Shown one piece after another: positions 1 through 10,150 of a DNA stretch of 64,000 nt (position 1 is its first letter; the number at the start of each line of letters is the position of its first letter). Where the stretch lies: NCBI RefSeq assembly GCF_029626235.1, contig NZ_JARUBO010000005.1:4491001-4555000 (forward strand), given 5' to 3'. The notes under the pieces were generated by a model that worked only from the letters and a program-made list of their open reading frames with translations, ran no database searches and was not told the DNA's origin. Position numbers and translations under genes: made by a program. The stretch is from Micromonospora sp. WMMD1120 (GTDB lineage: Bacteria > Actinomycetota > Actinomycetes > Mycobacteriales > Micromonosporaceae).

Positions 1-2
1 GC

Positions 3-557
3 GCCGGCAAGGGCATCGACTCGCTGCTCGGGCCGGAGATGAAGTCGACCGGCGAGGTGATGGGCATCGACACCAACTTCGGGCACGCCTTCGCGAAGAG
101 CCAGTCGGCCGCGTACGGTTCGCTGCCGACCGCCGGGAAGATCTTCGTCTCGGTGGCCAACCGGGACAAGCGCGGCATGATCTTTCCGATCAAGCGGCTG
201 GCGGATCTGGGCTTCGAGATCGTCGCCACCGCCGGCACGGCCGAGGTGCTGCGCCGGCACGGCATTGCCTGCGAGCAGATCCGCAAGCACTACCAGGCCG
301 GTGCGGGCGACGACGCGGTGTCGCTGATCGGCGGTGGTCAGGTGGCACTGGTGATCAACACACCGCAGGGTTCGGGCGCCAGCGCGCGGTCCGACGGTTA
401 CGAGATCCGCAGCGCGGCGGTCACCGCGGACATCCCCTGCATCACCACGGTCCCCGGCGCCGCCGCGGCCGTGATGGGCATCGAGGCGCGGATCCGGGGC
501 GACATGCAGGTTCGCCCGCTCCAGGACCTGCACGCCACCCTGCGGGCGGCGCAGTGA
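3..557 (+). CDS. carB: Carbamoyl-phosphate synthase large subunit, C-terminal part (5' end outside window)
   Basis: This is the last 184 residues of the large subunit, which makes carbamoyl phosphate for pyrimidine and arginine synthesis in the cytoplasm. The reading frame is open to the left edge, so the gene starts outside the window. What remains is the end of the second ATP-grasp half followed by the methylglyoxal-synthase-like allosteric domain, where the family binds UMP or ornithine; the segments [13 protein letters not shown] and VALVINTP are typical of that fold. The stop overlaps the GTG of pyrD by four bases (GTGA), so the two are co-transcribed and probably translationally coupled in a pyrimidine operon. 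Confidence 0.95.
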   Translation, partial: AGKGIDSLLGPEMKSTGEVMGIDTNFGHAFAKSQSAAYGSLPTAGKIFVSVANRDKRGMIFPIKRLADLGFEIVATAGTAEVLRRHGIACEQIRKHYQAGAGDDAVSLIGGGQVALVINTPQGSGASARSDGYEIRSAAVTADIPCITTVPGAAAAVMGIEARIRGDMQVRPLQDLHATLRAAQ

Positions 558-1600
558 CGCTGTTCGAGCGGGCGGTACGGCCGTGGTTGTTCCGCCTCGG
601 CGGTGGGGACGCCGAGGCGGCGCACGAGTGGACCCTGCGGCGGTTGGCCACGGTGTCGACGAATCCGGTGGCGCTGGCCGCGCTGCGGGCCCGGTACGCG
701 GTCCAGGCGCCGCGCACGGTGTTCGGTGTGCGCTTCCCCAACCCGGTCGGGCTGGCGGCCGGGATGGACAAGGACGGCGCGGCGTTGCCGGCCTGGCCGG
801 CGCTGGGCTTCGGCTTCGTGGAGGTCGGCACGGTCACCGCGCACGCCCAGCCGGGCAACCCCCGGCCCCGGCTGTTCCGCCTGCCGGCGAACGAGGCGGT
901 GGTCAACCGGATGGGCTTCAACAACGCCGGGGCCGAGGCGCTGGCCGCCCGGCTGGCGGCGCTGCCCCGTCCGCTCGGGGTGCCGCTGGGGATCTCGCTG
1001 GGCAAGTCCAAGGTCACCCCGCTCGACCAGGCGGTGGAGGACTACCTCGCCTCGTACCGGGCGCTGCGCGGGCACGGCGACTACTTCGCGGTGAACGTGT
1101 CCTCCCCGAACACCCCGGGCCTGCGTTCGTTGCAGGACCGGGCGCACCTCGACGCGCTGCTCGACGCGCTGGTGGGGGAGAAACCGGTGCTGGTCAAGAT
1201 CGCGCCGGACCTGACCGAGGCGGCGATCGCCGAGCTGTTGGAGGTCTGTCTGGCCCGGGGCGCCGCCGGGGTGATCGCCACCAACACCACGCTGGCCCGC
1301 ACCGGACTGGCCGCGGCGGACACCGAGCGCGGCGCCGAGGCCGGTGGGCTCTCCGGTCGGCCGCTCACCGCACGTGCGCGCGAGGTGGTCGCGTTCGTCC
1401 ACCGGGAGACCGGCGGCCGGTTGCCGATCATCGGTGTCGGTGGGGTGCTGGACCCGGACGACGCGGCGCGGATGTTCGACGCCGGCGCCGCCCTGGTGCA
1501 GCTCTACACCGGCTTCATCTACCGGGGCCCGGCCCTGGTCCGCGCCGCCGCCCGCGCGACGGTCACCGCTACGGCGCCGGACCCGGTCGCCGGACGGTGA
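554..1600 (+). CDS. pyrD: Dihydroorotate dehydrogenase, quinone-dependent (class 2)
   Basis: Oxidises dihydroorotate to orotate, passing electrons through FMN to the membrane quinone pool. The 348-residue length, the N-terminal helical extension (about residues 1-50) and the catalytic-serine motif [10 protein letters not shown] at residues 181-190 mark class 2. [13 protein letters not shown] (63-75) and the later GVGG stretch fit the FMN-binding barrel. The GTG start overlaps the carB stop. The orotate phosphoribosyltransferase that would follow in the pathway is not present here, and pyrF follows after bioA. The family assignment is secure. Confidence 0.96.
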   Translation: MTLFERAVRPWLFRLGGGDAEAAHEWTLRRLATVSTNPVALAALRARYAVQAPRTVFGVRFPNPVGLAAGMDKDGAALPAWPALGFGFVEVGTVTAHAQPGNPRPRLFRLPANEAVVNRMGFNNAGAEALAARLAALPRPLGVPLGISLGKSKVTPLDQAVEDYLASYRALRGHGDYFAVNVSSPNTPGLRSLQDRAHLDALLDALVGEKPVLVKIAPDLTEAAIAELLEVCLARGAAGVIATNTTLARTGLAAADTERGAEAGGLSGRPLTARAREVVAFVHRETGGRLPIIGVGGVLDPDDAARMFDAGAALVQLYTGFIYRGPALVRAAARATVTATAPDPVAGR

Positions 1601-1681
1601 CCGACCCCGGCGTGGGTGCCGGCCCGGCGCGATGCGGGTGCCGGGCCGGACCCGCGCCGGGAAGCCCACGCCCACCGCTGT

Positions 1682-1798
1682 CCCTTTGCTCTGCACCCAC
1701 CGGCGCACCACCCTGGTCCGGCGCCCGAGCGTGGCCTCCGGCCACCGAGCGTGGCCTCCGGCCACCGGGTGTCGCCTCCGTGGGTGCAGAGCAAAGGG
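1682..1798. repeat. Long inverted repeat enclosing 20-bp tandem repeats
   Basis: Two perfect 18-base arms face each other: CCCTTTGCTCTGCACCCA at 1682-1699 and its reverse complement at 1781-1798. The interior carries two exact 20-base tandem copies of CCGAGCGTGGCCTCCGGCCA (1725-1744 and 1745-1764) and a third, degenerate copy (1765-1784) that merges into the right arm. It fills much of the 306-base gap between pyrD and bioA, in which no gene is seen. There is no T-run, so it is a poor intrinsic terminator; a dispersed palindromic element is more likely. Confidence 0.75.
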
Positions 1799-1906
1799 CG
1801 GCGGGGGCGGGGAGTGCCGGGGAGGCGGTGACGGGGCGGCGGGGTGCTCCGATCCGTTCGCGGCACGGCCGCCGACCGGACCGTTCGAGGGACAGAGGAG
1901 TGACGC

Positions 1907-3181
1907 GTGACACCCGAGGAGATCCTGGCCGCCGACCGTGCCCACGTCTGGCATCCGTACGCGGCGTTGCCGCCGTCCAACACGCCGTACGTGGTGCGCG
2001 ACGCCGAGGGCGTACGCCTGCGGCTGGCCGACGGGCGCGAGCTGGTGGACGGGATGTCCTCCTGGTGGGCGGCGATCCACGGCTACCGCCACCCGGTGCT
2101 GGACGCGGCGGTGACCGACCAGCTCGGCCGGATGAGCCACGTGATGTTCGGCGGGCTCACCCACGAGCCCGCGGTGCGGTTGGCCCAGACCCTCGTCGAG
2201 CTGACCCCGGAAGGGCTGGAGCACGTGTTCCTGGCCGACTCCGGCTCGGTCGGTGTCGAGGTGGCGGTGAAGATGTGCCTGCAGTACCAGCGGGCCGTCG
2301 GGCGCCCACAGCGCCGCCGCCTGGCGACCTGGCGGGGCGGCTACCACGGCGACACGTTCCACCCGATGAGCGTCTGCGACCCGGAGGGCGGGATGCACCA
2401 CCTGTGGAGCGACGTCCTGCCCCGGCAGGTGTTCGCCCCGGCGCCGCCGGGCGGCTTCACCGATCCGCCCGAGGACGCGTACGTGGCGGCGCTGTTGGAG
2501 ACCATCGAGCGGCACGCCGACGAGCTGGCCGCGGTGATCGTGGAGCCGGTCGTGCAGGGCGCCGGTGGGATGCGCTTCCACCATCCGGGCTACCTGCGGG
2601 TGCTGCGTGAGGTGACCCGGGCCAACGGGGTGCTGCTGATCTTCGACGAGATCGCCACCGGGTTCGGCCGAACCGGTGCGCTGTTCGCGGCCGAGCACGC
2701 CGGGGTGACGCCGGACGTGCTGTGCGTGGGCAAGGCCCTCACCGGCGGCTACCTGACGCTCGCGGCGACCCTCTGCACCCCGGAGATCGCCCGGGGCATC
2801 TCCGCGGCGGGTGTGCTGGCCCACGGGCCCACCTTCATGGGCAACCCGTTGGCCTGTGCCGTGGCGAACGCCTCCATCGGGCTGCTGCGGGACGGGGACT
2901 GGTCGACACGGGTGGCCGGGATCAGCGCCGGCCTGCGCGCCGGCCTGGAGCCCCTGCGCGGCGCGCCGGGCGTGCGCGACGTACGGGTGCTCGGCGCGAT
3001 CGGCGTTGTCCAACTCGACCACGAGGTCGACCTGGGCGCGGCCACCGCGGCAGCGGTCGAGCAGGGGGTGTGGCTGCGTCCGTTCCGCGACCTGATCTAC
3101 ACCATGCCGCCGTACGTCACCGACGACGTCGACCTGGCCCGGATCGCGGCCGGGGTGACGGCGGCGGTGACGGCCGGCTGA
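1907..3181 (+). CDS. bioA: Adenosylmethionine-8-amino-7-oxononanoate aminotransferase
   Basis: A PLP-dependent class III transaminase that makes 7,8-diaminopelargonate in biotin synthesis using S-adenosylmethionine as amino donor. The early HPYAALPP (16-23) and [15 protein letters not shown] (49-63) segments are diagnostic of BioA rather than of the related ArgD in this window. [11 protein letters not shown] is at 247-257 and the PLP lysine is K276 in VGKALTGG. The GTG start is preceded by GAGGAG at 1895-1900. No other bio genes are nearby, so the gene stands alone among pyrimidine genes. Confidence 0.93.
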   Translation: MTPEEILAADRAHVWHPYAALPPSNTPYVVRDAEGVRLRLADGRELVDGMSSWWAAIHGYRHPVLDAAVTDQLGRMSHVMFGGLTHEPAVRLAQTLVELTPEGLEHVFLADSGSVGVEVAVKMCLQYQRAVGRPQRRRLATWRGGYHGDTFHPMSVCDPEGGMHHLWSDVLPRQVFAPAPPGGFTDPPEDAYVAALLETIERHADELAAVIVEPVVQGAGGMRFHHPGYLRVLREVTRANGVLLIFDEIATGFGRTGALFAAEHAGVTPDVLCVGKALTGGYLTLAATLCTPEIARGISAAGVLAHGPTFMGNPLACAVANASIGLLRDGDWSTRVAGISAGLRAGLEPLRGAPGVRDVRVLGAIGVVQLDHEVDLGAATAAAVEQGVWLRPFRDLIYTMPPYVTDDVDLARIAAGVTAAVTAG

Positions 3182-3255
3182 GGCGGCCCGGTCACAGGGG
3201 CGGACGGGTACCCGGGCGGAACAGCCGCCCGGACGAGGAGAGGGGAACACTGGCG

Positions 3256-4092
3256 ATGGAGAGCTTCGGGACCCGGCTGCACCGGGCGGTCGTCGAGCGG
3301 GGGCCGCTCTGCGTGGGCATCGACCCCCATCCCGGTCTGCTGGACCGCTGGGGCCTTCCGGACGACGTCGAGGGGATCGACCGGTTCAGCCGAACCGTCG
3401 TGGAAGCCCTCGGTGACCGGGTTGCGGTGGTCAAGCCTCAGTCGGCCTTTTTCGAGCGGTTCGGATCCCGAGGCGTGGCGATTCTTGAGTCAACTATCCG
3501 ACAGTTACGGGATGCCGGCTCGCTCGTTCTGCTCGACGTCAAGCGTGGCGACATCGGCTCGACGGTGAGCGCGTACGCCTCCGCGTACCTCGATCCATCG
3601 AGCCCCATGTATGTCGACGCGGTCACCGCGAGCCCCTACCTCGGAGTAGGTTCGCTGGCGCCGATGTTCGAGCTGGCCGCCGCGCACGGCGGCGGCGTGT
3701 TCGTGCTGGCGCTCACCTCCAACCCCGAGGGCGCCGGCGTGCAGCGGGCGGTCACCGCCGACGGTCGCACCGTCGCGCAAACCGTGATCGACGAGATTTC
3801 CCAGCTCAACAGGGGTGCTGCACCCCTCGGAAGCTTCGGTCTGGTGGTCGGCGCGACCATCGGTGACACCGGTCACGACCTCTCCGGGGTGGGGGGTCCA
3901 CTGCTCGCTCCGGGCCTCGGCGCGCAGGGTGCCGGGGCGGCCGATCTGCGTGGCGTCTTCGGATCGAGCCTCTCCTCGGTGCTCCCGTCGTACTCCCGGG
4001 AGGTGCTCTCGGCGGGCCCCGACGTCGCCGCCCTGCGAGCCGCCGCGGACCGCGTCCTCGCCGACTGCCGCGCCGTTCTGCCTGCCCGGTGA
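3256..4092 (+). CDS. pyrF: Orotidine 5'-phosphate decarboxylase
   Basis: Decarboxylates OMP to UMP, the last step of de novo pyrimidine synthesis. The 278-residue protein shows the DVKRGDIGST active-site motif at 94-103, of the longer PyrF group common in actinobacteria and mycobacteria. CVGIDPHP (19-26) is a second conserved site. The ATG at 3256 follows a GAGGAGAGGGG purine tract and is preferred to much longer upstream extensions of the frame, which overlap bioA. The nearest relatives in the pathway are carB and pyrD upstream. Confidence 0.95.
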   Translation: MESFGTRLHRAVVERGPLCVGIDPHPGLLDRWGLPDDVEGIDRFSRTVVEALGDRVAVVKPQSAFFERFGSRGVAILESTIRQLRDAGSLVLLDVKRGDIGSTVSAYASAYLDPSSPMYVDAVTASPYLGVGSLAPMFELAAAHGGGVFVLALTSNPEGAGVQRAVTADGRTVAQTVIDEISQLNRGAAPLGSFGLVVGATIGDTGHDLSGVGGPLLAPGLGAQGAGAADLRGVFGSSLSSVLPSYSREVLSAGPDVAALRAAADRVLADCRAVLPAR

Positions 4093-4270
4093 CTGACTGA
4101 CGGGTCGGTCACTCTACGGTGATCATGCGGCCCCCACGTTGCCGAAAGCTCCGTTGGCCGCTAGTTTTCCCCGCGCTGGGAACCATGGACCCCTTGGTTC
4201 ACAGCGACACCACGTTTCACAGATGCGGCGGCGCGCCCCGCCCGCCGCGATAGGGACCTGAGGAGAACTG

Positions 4271-4588
4271 GTGCCGCTCCCGTCACTGACCCCCGAACAA
4301 CGCGCTGCCGCGCTCGAGAAGGCCGCGGAGATCCGCAAGGCCCGTGCTCAGCTGAAGGAGCAGCTCAAGCAGGGCAAGACCACCCTCGGTGCTGTCCTCG
4401 AGCGCGCCGAGAGCGACGATGTCGTCGGCAAGCTCAAGGTGTCGGCCGTGCTGCAGGCCATGCCGGGCATCGGCAAGATCCGGGCCACCCAGATCATGGA
4501 GAAGCTCAAGATCGCCGACAGCCGTCGCCTGCGTGGCCTCGGCGAGCAGCAGCGCAAGGCACTGCTTGGAGAGTTCGCCGCCAACTGA
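4271..4588 (+). CDS. mihF: Integration host factor of the actinobacterial type (mIHF)
   Basis: A small basic nucleoid protein of 105 residues that binds and bends DNA without sequence similarity to E. coli IHF. The N-terminal half is a long charged helix (about 8-35). The C-terminal half has the helix-two-turn-helix region around LQAMPGIGKIRATQIM (61-76), with the conserved PGIGK that contacts DNA. The GTG start has a TGAGGAG ribosome site just upstream. Its place before gmk and rpoZ is the standard actinobacterial arrangement, which supports the call. Confidence 0.93.
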   Translation: MPLPSLTPEQRAAALEKAAEIRKARAQLKEQLKQGKTTLGAVLERAESDDVVGKLKVSAVLQAMPGIGKIRATQIMEKLKIADSRRLRGLGEQQRKALLGEFAAN

Positions 4589-4613
4589 CAGTGGCAGCGT
4601 GTAGAAACAAGCA

Positions 4614-5147
4614 GTGAGCACGGATGGCGAGACGCGCCCGGCGGCTCGGCTCACTGTCCTGGCTGGACCTTCGGGTTCCGGCAGGGAGAGTGTCGTCGAG
4701 CGCGTCCGGGCGCGTTCTCCGTCCGTGTGGATCCCGGTCACGGCCACCACGAGACCGCGCCGGGAGTCGGAGGTCGACGGGGTCGACCGGGTCTTCCTCG
4801 CCTCCGCAGAGTTCGATCGACGGCTCGTCGACGGCGAGCTGCTGGAATGGTCTCGAATCGGTTCGTACCGCCGGGGCACCCCTCTTCCACCGCTGCGGGC
4901 CCGGCTCGACGCCGGCCAGCCGGTGCTGCTCCCGCTCGACCTGCCCGGCGCCCCGCTGATCCGGGCCCGGCTGCCCGATGCCCGGCTGGTGCTGCTGAGC
5001 CCACCCGGGTACGCGCCGGACGTCCGGGTGGCGGCGGGCTTCACGCACACGCTGACCCACGACCACACCGAGCGGGTGGCCGATGAGCTGGTAGGCTTAC
5101 TCGGTTCTTCTTATCCGGATCCGGCCTGGTCGCGCGTGCGTGGCTGA
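4614..5147 (+). CDS. gmk: Guanylate kinase homologue with degenerate active site
   Basis: Its position (mihF, this gene, rpoZ) and the segments RLTVLAGPSGSG, ATTRPRR and GELLEW identify it as the gmk-position protein, which normally phosphorylates GMP to GDP. Key parts are altered. The P-loop reads GPSGSGRES (18-26), with arginine at position 24 in place of the invariant lysine. LEIDVQGA is replaced by LPLDLPGA, and the lid with its RxxGR motif is missing between PPGY and the terminal helix. The protein is 177 residues, somewhat short for the family. It may be inactive or regulatory, with a true Gmk elsewhere. The GTG start has only a weak ribosome site. Confidence 0.75.
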   Translation: MSTDGETRPAARLTVLAGPSGSGRESVVERVRARSPSVWIPVTATTRPRRESEVDGVDRVFLASAEFDRRLVDGELLEWSRIGSYRRGTPLPPLRARLDAGQPVLLPLDLPGAPLIRARLPDARLVLLSPPGYAPDVRVAAGFTHTLTHDHTERVADELVGLLGSSYPDPAWSRVRG

Positions 5148-5211
5148 CGGTCGACCGCCGTTGAGACTCAGCACCGCGTCCGCGCGGCTCGAAAGACGCA
5201 GAGGTTAATTC

Positions 5212-5475
5212 GTGGGATCCATCGCCAACCCCGAAGGCATCACCAACCCGCCGATCGACGAGCTCCTCGAGAAGACGACGTCGAAGTACGCGCTGGTCAT
5301 CTTCGCCGCCAAGCGCGCGCGCCAGGTCAACGCCTACTACAGCCAGCTCGGTGAGGGCCTGCTGGAGTACGTCGGTCCGCTCGTCGAGACCACTCCGCAG
5401 GAGAAGCCGCTCTCGATCGCCATGCGCGAGATCAACTCCGGCCTGCTCACCGCTGAGCCGACCGACCAGCCGTAA
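5212..5475 (+). CDS. rpoZ: RNA polymerase omega subunit
   Basis: An 87-residue subunit that helps fold and assemble the beta' subunit of RNA polymerase. [18 protein letters not shown] and the [10 protein letters not shown] segment (about 12-45) match the omega core. The GTG start at 5212 follows GCAGAGG. It sits between the gmk homologue and coaBC, the usual actinobacterial order. Confidence 0.95.
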   Translation: MGSIANPEGITNPPIDELLEKTTSKYALVIFAAKRARQVNAYYSQLGEGLLEYVGPLVETTPQEKPLSIAMREINSGLLTAEPTDQP

Positions 5476-5489
5476 GCCTCCGCTCGCCG

Positions 5490-6698
5490 ATGTCCGCCTC
5501 GATCGTCCTCGGGGTCGGCGGCGGCATCGCCGCCTACAAGGCGTGTGAACTGCTGCGGCTCTTCACCGAATCGGGTCACCGGGTCCGGGTCGTGCCGACC
5601 GCGTCGGCGCTCCGCTTCGTCGGAGCGCCGACCTGGGCCGCGCTCTCCGGTCAGCCGGTCGCCGACGACGTCTGGACCGACGTCCACGAGGTGCCACACG
5701 TCCGGCTCGGCAAGCAGGCAGACCTCGTGGTGGTCGCGCCGACCACCACCGACCTGCTCGCCAAGGCCGCGCACGGGCTCGCCGACGACCTGCTGACCAA
5801 CACCCTGCTGACCGCCCGCTGCCCGGTGCTGCTGGCGCCGGCCATGCACACCGAGATGTGGGAGCACCCGGCCACCGTCGCCAACGTCGCCACGCTGCGC
5901 GCCCGGGGCGTCCTGGTCCTCGACCCCGCTGTCGGCCGGCTCACCGGCGCCGACACCGGCAAGGGTCGGCTGCCCGATCCGGGGGAGATCTTCGCCGTCG
6001 CCCGCCAGCTCCTGGCCCGGGGCGCCGCCGCCCCCGCCGACCTGGCCGGGCGCCGGGTGGTGGTCACCGCCGGCGGCACCCGCGAACCGCTGGACCCGGT
6101 GCGGTTCCTCGGCAACCGCTCCTCCGGCAAGCAGGGGTACGCGTTCGCCCGGTCGGCGGTCGCCCGGGGCGCCCGGGTCACCCTGATCGCGGCCAACGTC
6201 GGTCTCGCCGACCCGGCCGGCGTCGACCTAGTCCGGGTGGGCACCACCGCCGAGCTGCGGGAGGCCACGCTGAAGGCCGCCGTCGAGGCCGACGCCGTGG
6301 TGATGGCGGCGGCTCCGGCCGACTTCCGCCCCGCGACGTACGCCCCCGGCAAGATCAAAAAGGCGGACGACGGCGTCGCGCCCACCATCGCGCTCGTCAC
6401 CAATCCGGACATCGCGGCGGAGCTGGGCCAGCGCAAACGACCGGAGCAACTGCTCGTGGTGTTCGCGGCCGAGACCGGCGACGCGGAGGCCAACGGCCGC
6501 GCCAAGCTCGCCCGCAAGCGGGCCGACCTCATCGTGATCAATGAGGTCGGCGTGGACAAGGTCTTCGGCGCCGACACCAACACCGTGACCGTCATCGCCG
6601 CTGACGGCGCTGTCAACCGGCTGCCCGAGCAGGCCAAGGAGTCGGTCGCCGACGCCGTGTGGGATCTCGTCGTGGCGCGGCTGCCCGAACGGTCCTGA
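5490..6698 (+). CDS. coaBC: Bifunctional phosphopantothenoylcysteine decarboxylase / phosphopantothenate-cysteine ligase
   Basis: Catalyses two steps of coenzyme A synthesis: CTP-dependent joining of cysteine to phosphopantothenate, then flavin-dependent decarboxylation. Residues 1 to about 180 form the CoaC flavoprotein, with catalytic His70 in VPHVRLGK and PAMHTEMW; the histidine in that last motif is, as I recall, usual in actinobacteria. Residues from about 185 form CoaB, beginning [15 protein letters not shown] with [11 protein letters not shown] just after. The 402-residue length is normal for the fusion. The start lies 14 bases after rpoZ, implying co-transcription. Confidence 0.95.
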   Translation: MSASIVLGVGGGIAAYKACELLRLFTESGHRVRVVPTASALRFVGAPTWAALSGQPVADDVWTDVHEVPHVRLGKQADLVVVAPTTTDLLAKAAHGLADDLLTNTLLTARCPVLLAPAMHTEMWEHPATVANVATLRARGVLVLDPAVGRLTGADTGKGRLPDPGEIFAVARQLLARGAAAPADLAGRRVVVTAGGTREPLDPVRFLGNRSSGKQGYAFARSAVARGARVTLIAANVGLADPAGVDLVRVGTTAELREATLKAAVEADAVVMAAAPADFRPATYAPGKIKKADDGVAPTIALVTNPDIAAELGQRKRPEQLLVVFAAETGDAEANGRAKLARKRADLIVINEVGVDKVFGADTNTVTVIAADGAVNRLPEQAKESVADAVWDLVVARLPERS

Positions 6699-6786
6699 TG
6701 GGTGTCAAAGATTGCGACCTATCCCCTCACCGGCCACGGTGGTGACTACACTGCCGCAGAACGACCTCAACCCGTTTAGGAGTGCC

Positions 6787-7980
6787 GTGACACGCCGCCT
6801 CTTCACGTCCGAATCGGTCACGGAAGGCCACCCGGACAAGATCGCCGACCAGATCAGCGATGGGATCCTCGACGCGCTGCTCGCCGAGGACCCGCACAGT
6901 CGCGTGGCGGTGGAGACGATGATCACCACTGGTCAGGTGCACATCGCCGGTGAGGTGACCACCAAGGCGTACGCCGACATCCCGACGATCGTCCGTCGCA
7001 CGATCCTCGACATCGGCTACGACTCGTCGAAGAAGGGCTTCGACGGCGCCTCCTGCGGGGTCAGCGTCTCCATCGGCGCGCAGTCGGCGGACATCGCCCA
7101 GGGTGTGGACAACGCGTTCGAGCTGCGCACCGGAGCGTCGGAGAGCGCGCTCGACGCGCAGGGCGCCGGTGACCAGGGCATGATGTTCGGCTTCGCCTGC
7201 TCGGAGACGCCCGAGCTGATGCCGCTGCCGATCGCGCTCGCCCACCGGCTGGCCCGCCGCCTCTCCGCGGTGCGCAAGGACGGCACGATCCCGTACCTGC
7301 GGCCGGACGGCAAGACCCAGGTCACCATCGAGTACGAAGGGCTGCGCCCGATCCGGCTGAACACCGTCGTCGTGTCCAGCCAGCACGCCGCCGACATCTC
7401 GCTCGACTCGCTGCTCACCCCGGACGTGCGCGACCACGTCATCGCTCCCGAGCTGGAGAGCCTCGGCCTGGACACCGAGGGCTACCGGCTGCTGGTCAAC
7501 CCGACCGGCCGGTTCGAGATCGGTGGCCCGATGGGTGACGCCGGGCTGACCGGCCGCAAGATCATCGTCGACACCTACGGCGGGTACGCCCGCCACGGCG
7601 GCGGCGCGTTCTCCGGCAAGGACCCGTCCAAGGTGGACCGTTCGGCCGCGTACGCGATGCGCTGGGTGGCCAAGAACGTGGTGGCCGCCGGTCTCGCCGA
7701 GCGGTGCGAGGCGCAGGTCGCCTACGCCATCGGCAAGGCGCACCCGGTGAGCCTGTTCATCGAGACCTTCGGCACTGAGACGGTGCCGGTCTCCTCGATC
7801 GAGAAGGCCGTCGGCGAGGTCTTCGACCTGCGTCCGGCCGCGATCATCCGCGACCTCAACCTGCTCCGCCCGATCTACCAGCAGACCGCCGCGTACGGCC
7901 ACTTCGGCCGCGAGCTGCCGGACCTGAGCTGGGAGAGCACCGACCGGGCCGCCGACCTCAAGTCGGCTGCGGGAGCCTGA
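6787..7980 (+). CDS. metK: S-adenosylmethionine synthetase
   Basis: Makes SAM from methionine and ATP. The protein is 397 residues from the GTG at 6787, which follows AGGAG; an upstream in-frame ATG at 6712 would add about 25 non-conserved residues and is not favoured. [19 protein letters not shown] and [16 protein letters not shown] are the ATP and metal-binding signatures. A TACACT hexamer at 6747-6752 could be a -10 box, but no convincing -35 is seen. No SAM riboswitch is recognisable in the 88-base leader. Confidence 0.96.
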   Translation: MTRRLFTSESVTEGHPDKIADQISDGILDALLAEDPHSRVAVETMITTGQVHIAGEVTTKAYADIPTIVRRTILDIGYDSSKKGFDGASCGVSVSIGAQSADIAQGVDNAFELRTGASESALDAQGAGDQGMMFGFACSETPELMPLPIALAHRLARRLSAVRKDGTIPYLRPDGKTQVTIEYEGLRPIRLNTVVVSSQHAADISLDSLLTPDVRDHVIAPELESLGLDTEGYRLLVNPTGRFEIGGPMGDAGLTGRKIIVDTYGGYARHGGGAFSGKDPSKVDRSAAYAMRWVAKNVVAAGLAERCEAQVAYAIGKAHPVSLFIETFGTETVPVSSIEKAVGEVFDLRPAAIIRDLNLLRPIYQQTAAYGHFGRELPDLSWESTDRAADLKSAAGA

Positions 7981-9950
7981 CCGCCGCCAGGCGTAGCGAC
8001 CGGCGACCCGCTCCTGGGTCGCCGGTCGCTCGCGTCTGCGTCGATGTTCCGCTGGCGCACCTGGACCGGCCGTTCGACTACCTGGTGCCGGCGGAGCTGG
8101 ACGAGGTGGCGGTGCCCGGCACCCGGGTCAGGGTGCGCTTCGCCGGGCAGCTCGTCGACGGGTGGCTGCTGTCCCGCGCCGACGACTCCGGGCACACCGG
8201 CCGGCTCGCGTACCTGGAGAAGGTGGTCTCGCCGGAGGCCGTGCTGGCGCCCGAGATCGCCCGGCTGGCCCGCGCGGTCGCCGACCGGTACGCGGGCAGC
8301 CTCGCCGACGTGCTCCGGCTCGCCGTGCCGCCCCGGCACGCGCGGGTCGAGAAGGAGCCCTCTGACCCGGCGTCCACCCTGGCGACCAGCACGACCACCG
8401 TCGACCCGCGGGGATGGCGGGACTACCCGACCGGCCCGGCCCTGCTGCGCGCGCTCACCGACGGCCGCGCCCCCCGGGCGGTCTTCTCGGCGTTGCCCGG
8501 CGAGGACTGGACCGCCCGCTACGCCGACGCGGTGGCGGCCACCGTCGCCGGTGGGCGCGGCGCGGTGGTGGTGGTGCCCGACGCCCGCGACCTCGACCGG
8601 CTCGACGCCGCGCTCACCAGCCTGCTCGGCCCGGGACGGCACGTCAGCCTCACCGCCGCGCTCGGACCGGCCCGGCGCTACCGGGCGTTCCTCGCCGCGC
8701 GTCGCGGACAGGTGCCGGTGGTGATCGGCACCCGGGCGGCGATGTTCGCCCCGGTGGATCGGCTCGGCCTCGTGGCGATCTGGGACGACGGTGACGACCT
8801 GCACTCCGAGCCCCGGGCGCCGTACCCGCACGCCCGCGACGTGCTGCTCACCCGCGCCCAGCTCGCGGAGGCCGCCGCGCTGGTCGGCGGGTACGCGCGC
8901 ACCGCCGAGGCGCAGCTGCTGCTGGAGACCGGCTGGGCGCGGGAGGTGGTCGCCGACCGGGCCACCGTACGGGCCCGGGTCCCGTCGATCACCCCGACCG
9001 GTGACGACCCGCAGCTGGCCCGGGACCCGGGGGCGGCCACCGCCCGGCTGCCCAGCCTGGCGTGGACGGCCGCCCGGGACGCCCTCCGGCAGGACCTGCC
9101 GGTGCTGGTGCAGGTGCCCCGGCGGGGTTACCTGCCGTCGATCTCCTGCGCCCAGTGCCGCACCCCGGCCCGCTGCGCGCACTGCGCCGGCCCGCTGGCG
9201 CTGCCCTCGGCGGGTGGCACTCCGGTCTGCCGGTGGTGTGCGCGGGTGGCGGCGGCGTACGCCTGCCCGGAGTGCGGTGGACGGCGGCTGCGGGCGGCGG
9301 TGACCGGCGCCCGGCGGACCGCCGAGGAGTTGGGCCGGGCGTTTCCCGACGTGCCGGTGCGTACCTCCGGGCGGGAGGAGGTGCTGACCGACGTGCCGGG
9401 CGGGGCGGCCCTGGTGGTGGCCACCCCCGGGGCCGAGCCGGTGGCCGAGGGTGGCTACGGCGCGGTGCTGCTGCTCGACTCGTGGGCCCTGCTGACCCGG
9501 GCCGACCTGCGTGCCGGCGAGGAGGCGTTGCGTCGTTGGCTGGCGGCGGCGGCGCTGGCCCGGTCGGCGCCGGCCGGCCGGGTGGTGGTGGTCGCCGACG
9601 GCGCGCTCGCCCCGGTGCAGGCGCTGCTGCGCTGGGACGCCGGCTGGTTCGCCGGCCGCGAGCTGGCCGAGCGCCGGGAGCTGGGGTTTCCGCCGGCGGT
9701 CCGGATGGCGAGCGTCACCGGGCCGGCCGAGGCGGTGGCGGATCTGCTCGCCGCGGCCCGGTTGCCGGACGACGCCGAGGTGCTCGGACCGGTGCCGGCC
9801 GAGGAGGGCCGGGAGCGGATGCTGGTCCGGGTGCCCCGGGCCCGGGCTGCCGCGCTGGCCGAGGCCCTGCACTCGGCCGCCGGTGCCCGCGCCGCCCGCA
9901 AGGCCGCCGATCCGGTTCGTCTTCAGGTCGACCCGCTCAGCCTGTTCTGA
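7977..9950 (+). CDS. priA: PriA-like primosomal protein N' with decayed helicase motifs
   Basis: Homologue of the replication-restart protein. The N-terminal 3'-DNA-binding domain ([21 protein letters not shown]) is clear, and eight cysteines of the zinc-binding region lie in the CAQC...CAHC...CRWC...CPEC array. The P-loop lysine motif is absent and the DEAH position reads WDDGDD, so helicase activity is doubtful; this decay is known for actinobacterial PriA. The conserved N-terminus lies upstream of the first in-frame ATG/GTG (8085). The only plausible initiator seen is a CTG at 7977 overlapping the metK stop (CTGA), so the start is uncertain although the family call is sound. Confidence 0.85.
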   Translation: MTAARRSDRRPAPGSPVARVCVDVPLAHLDRPFDYLVPAELDEVAVPGTRVRVRFAGQLVDGWLLSRADDSGHTGRLAYLEKVVSPEAVLAPEIARLARAVADRYAGSLADVLRLAVPPRHARVEKEPSDPASTLATSTTTVDPRGWRDYPTGPALLRALTDGRAPRAVFSALPGEDWTARYADAVAATVAGGRGAVVVVPDARDLDRLDAALTSLLGPGRHVSLTAALGPARRYRAFLAARRGQVPVVIGTRAAMFAPVDRLGLVAIWDDGDDLHSEPRAPYPHARDVLLTRAQLAEAAALVGGYARTAEAQLLLETGWAREVVADRATVRARVPSITPTGDDPQLARDPGAATARLPSLAWTAARDALRQDLPVLVQVPRRGYLPSISCAQCRTPARCAHCAGPLALPSAGGTPVCRWCARVAAAYACPECGGRRLRAAVTGARRTAEELGRAFPDVPVRTSGREEVLTDVPGGAALVVATPGAEPVAEGGYGAVLLLDSWALLTRADLRAGEEALRRWLAAAALARSAPAGRVVVVADGALAPVQALLRWDAGWFAGRELAERRELGFPPAVRMASVTGPAEAVADLLAAARLPDDAEVLGPVPAEEGRERMLVRVPRARAAALAEALHSAAGARAARKAADPVRLQVDPLSLF

Positions 9951-10150
9951 CGAGTTCCGGCCGGTGCCGAGGGTGGCGGGCGCCACCACAGGGAGTGTTC
10001 CCGCACACCGCGTCCGGCAGAACGGTGCCGGCCGAGTGATAGCATCGCCCGTCATGCCGAGGCGTACGACGGGCTCCAGGTCGCGACGGGATGCCGGTCG
10101 GGCGCGAGGTCGATTCAGTCAATGAGCCGGTGATCAGGGGTGGACCAGTC

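Noticed and set aside
398..3250. A 950-codon open frame on the minus strand across carB, pyrD and bioA
   Set aside because: It is antisense to three well-conserved genes, is rich in Arg/Gly/His/Pro and has no family signature; such frames arise from third-position GC bias.
6699..6786. Possible SAM riboswitch before metK
   Set aside because: The leader is under 90 bases and shows none of the conserved SAM-I, II or IV segments.
8044..8724. Alternative frame starting at ATG 8044 over priA
   Set aside because: It is out of frame with the conserved PriA sequence and encodes low-complexity Arg/Ser/Thr/Pro strings.
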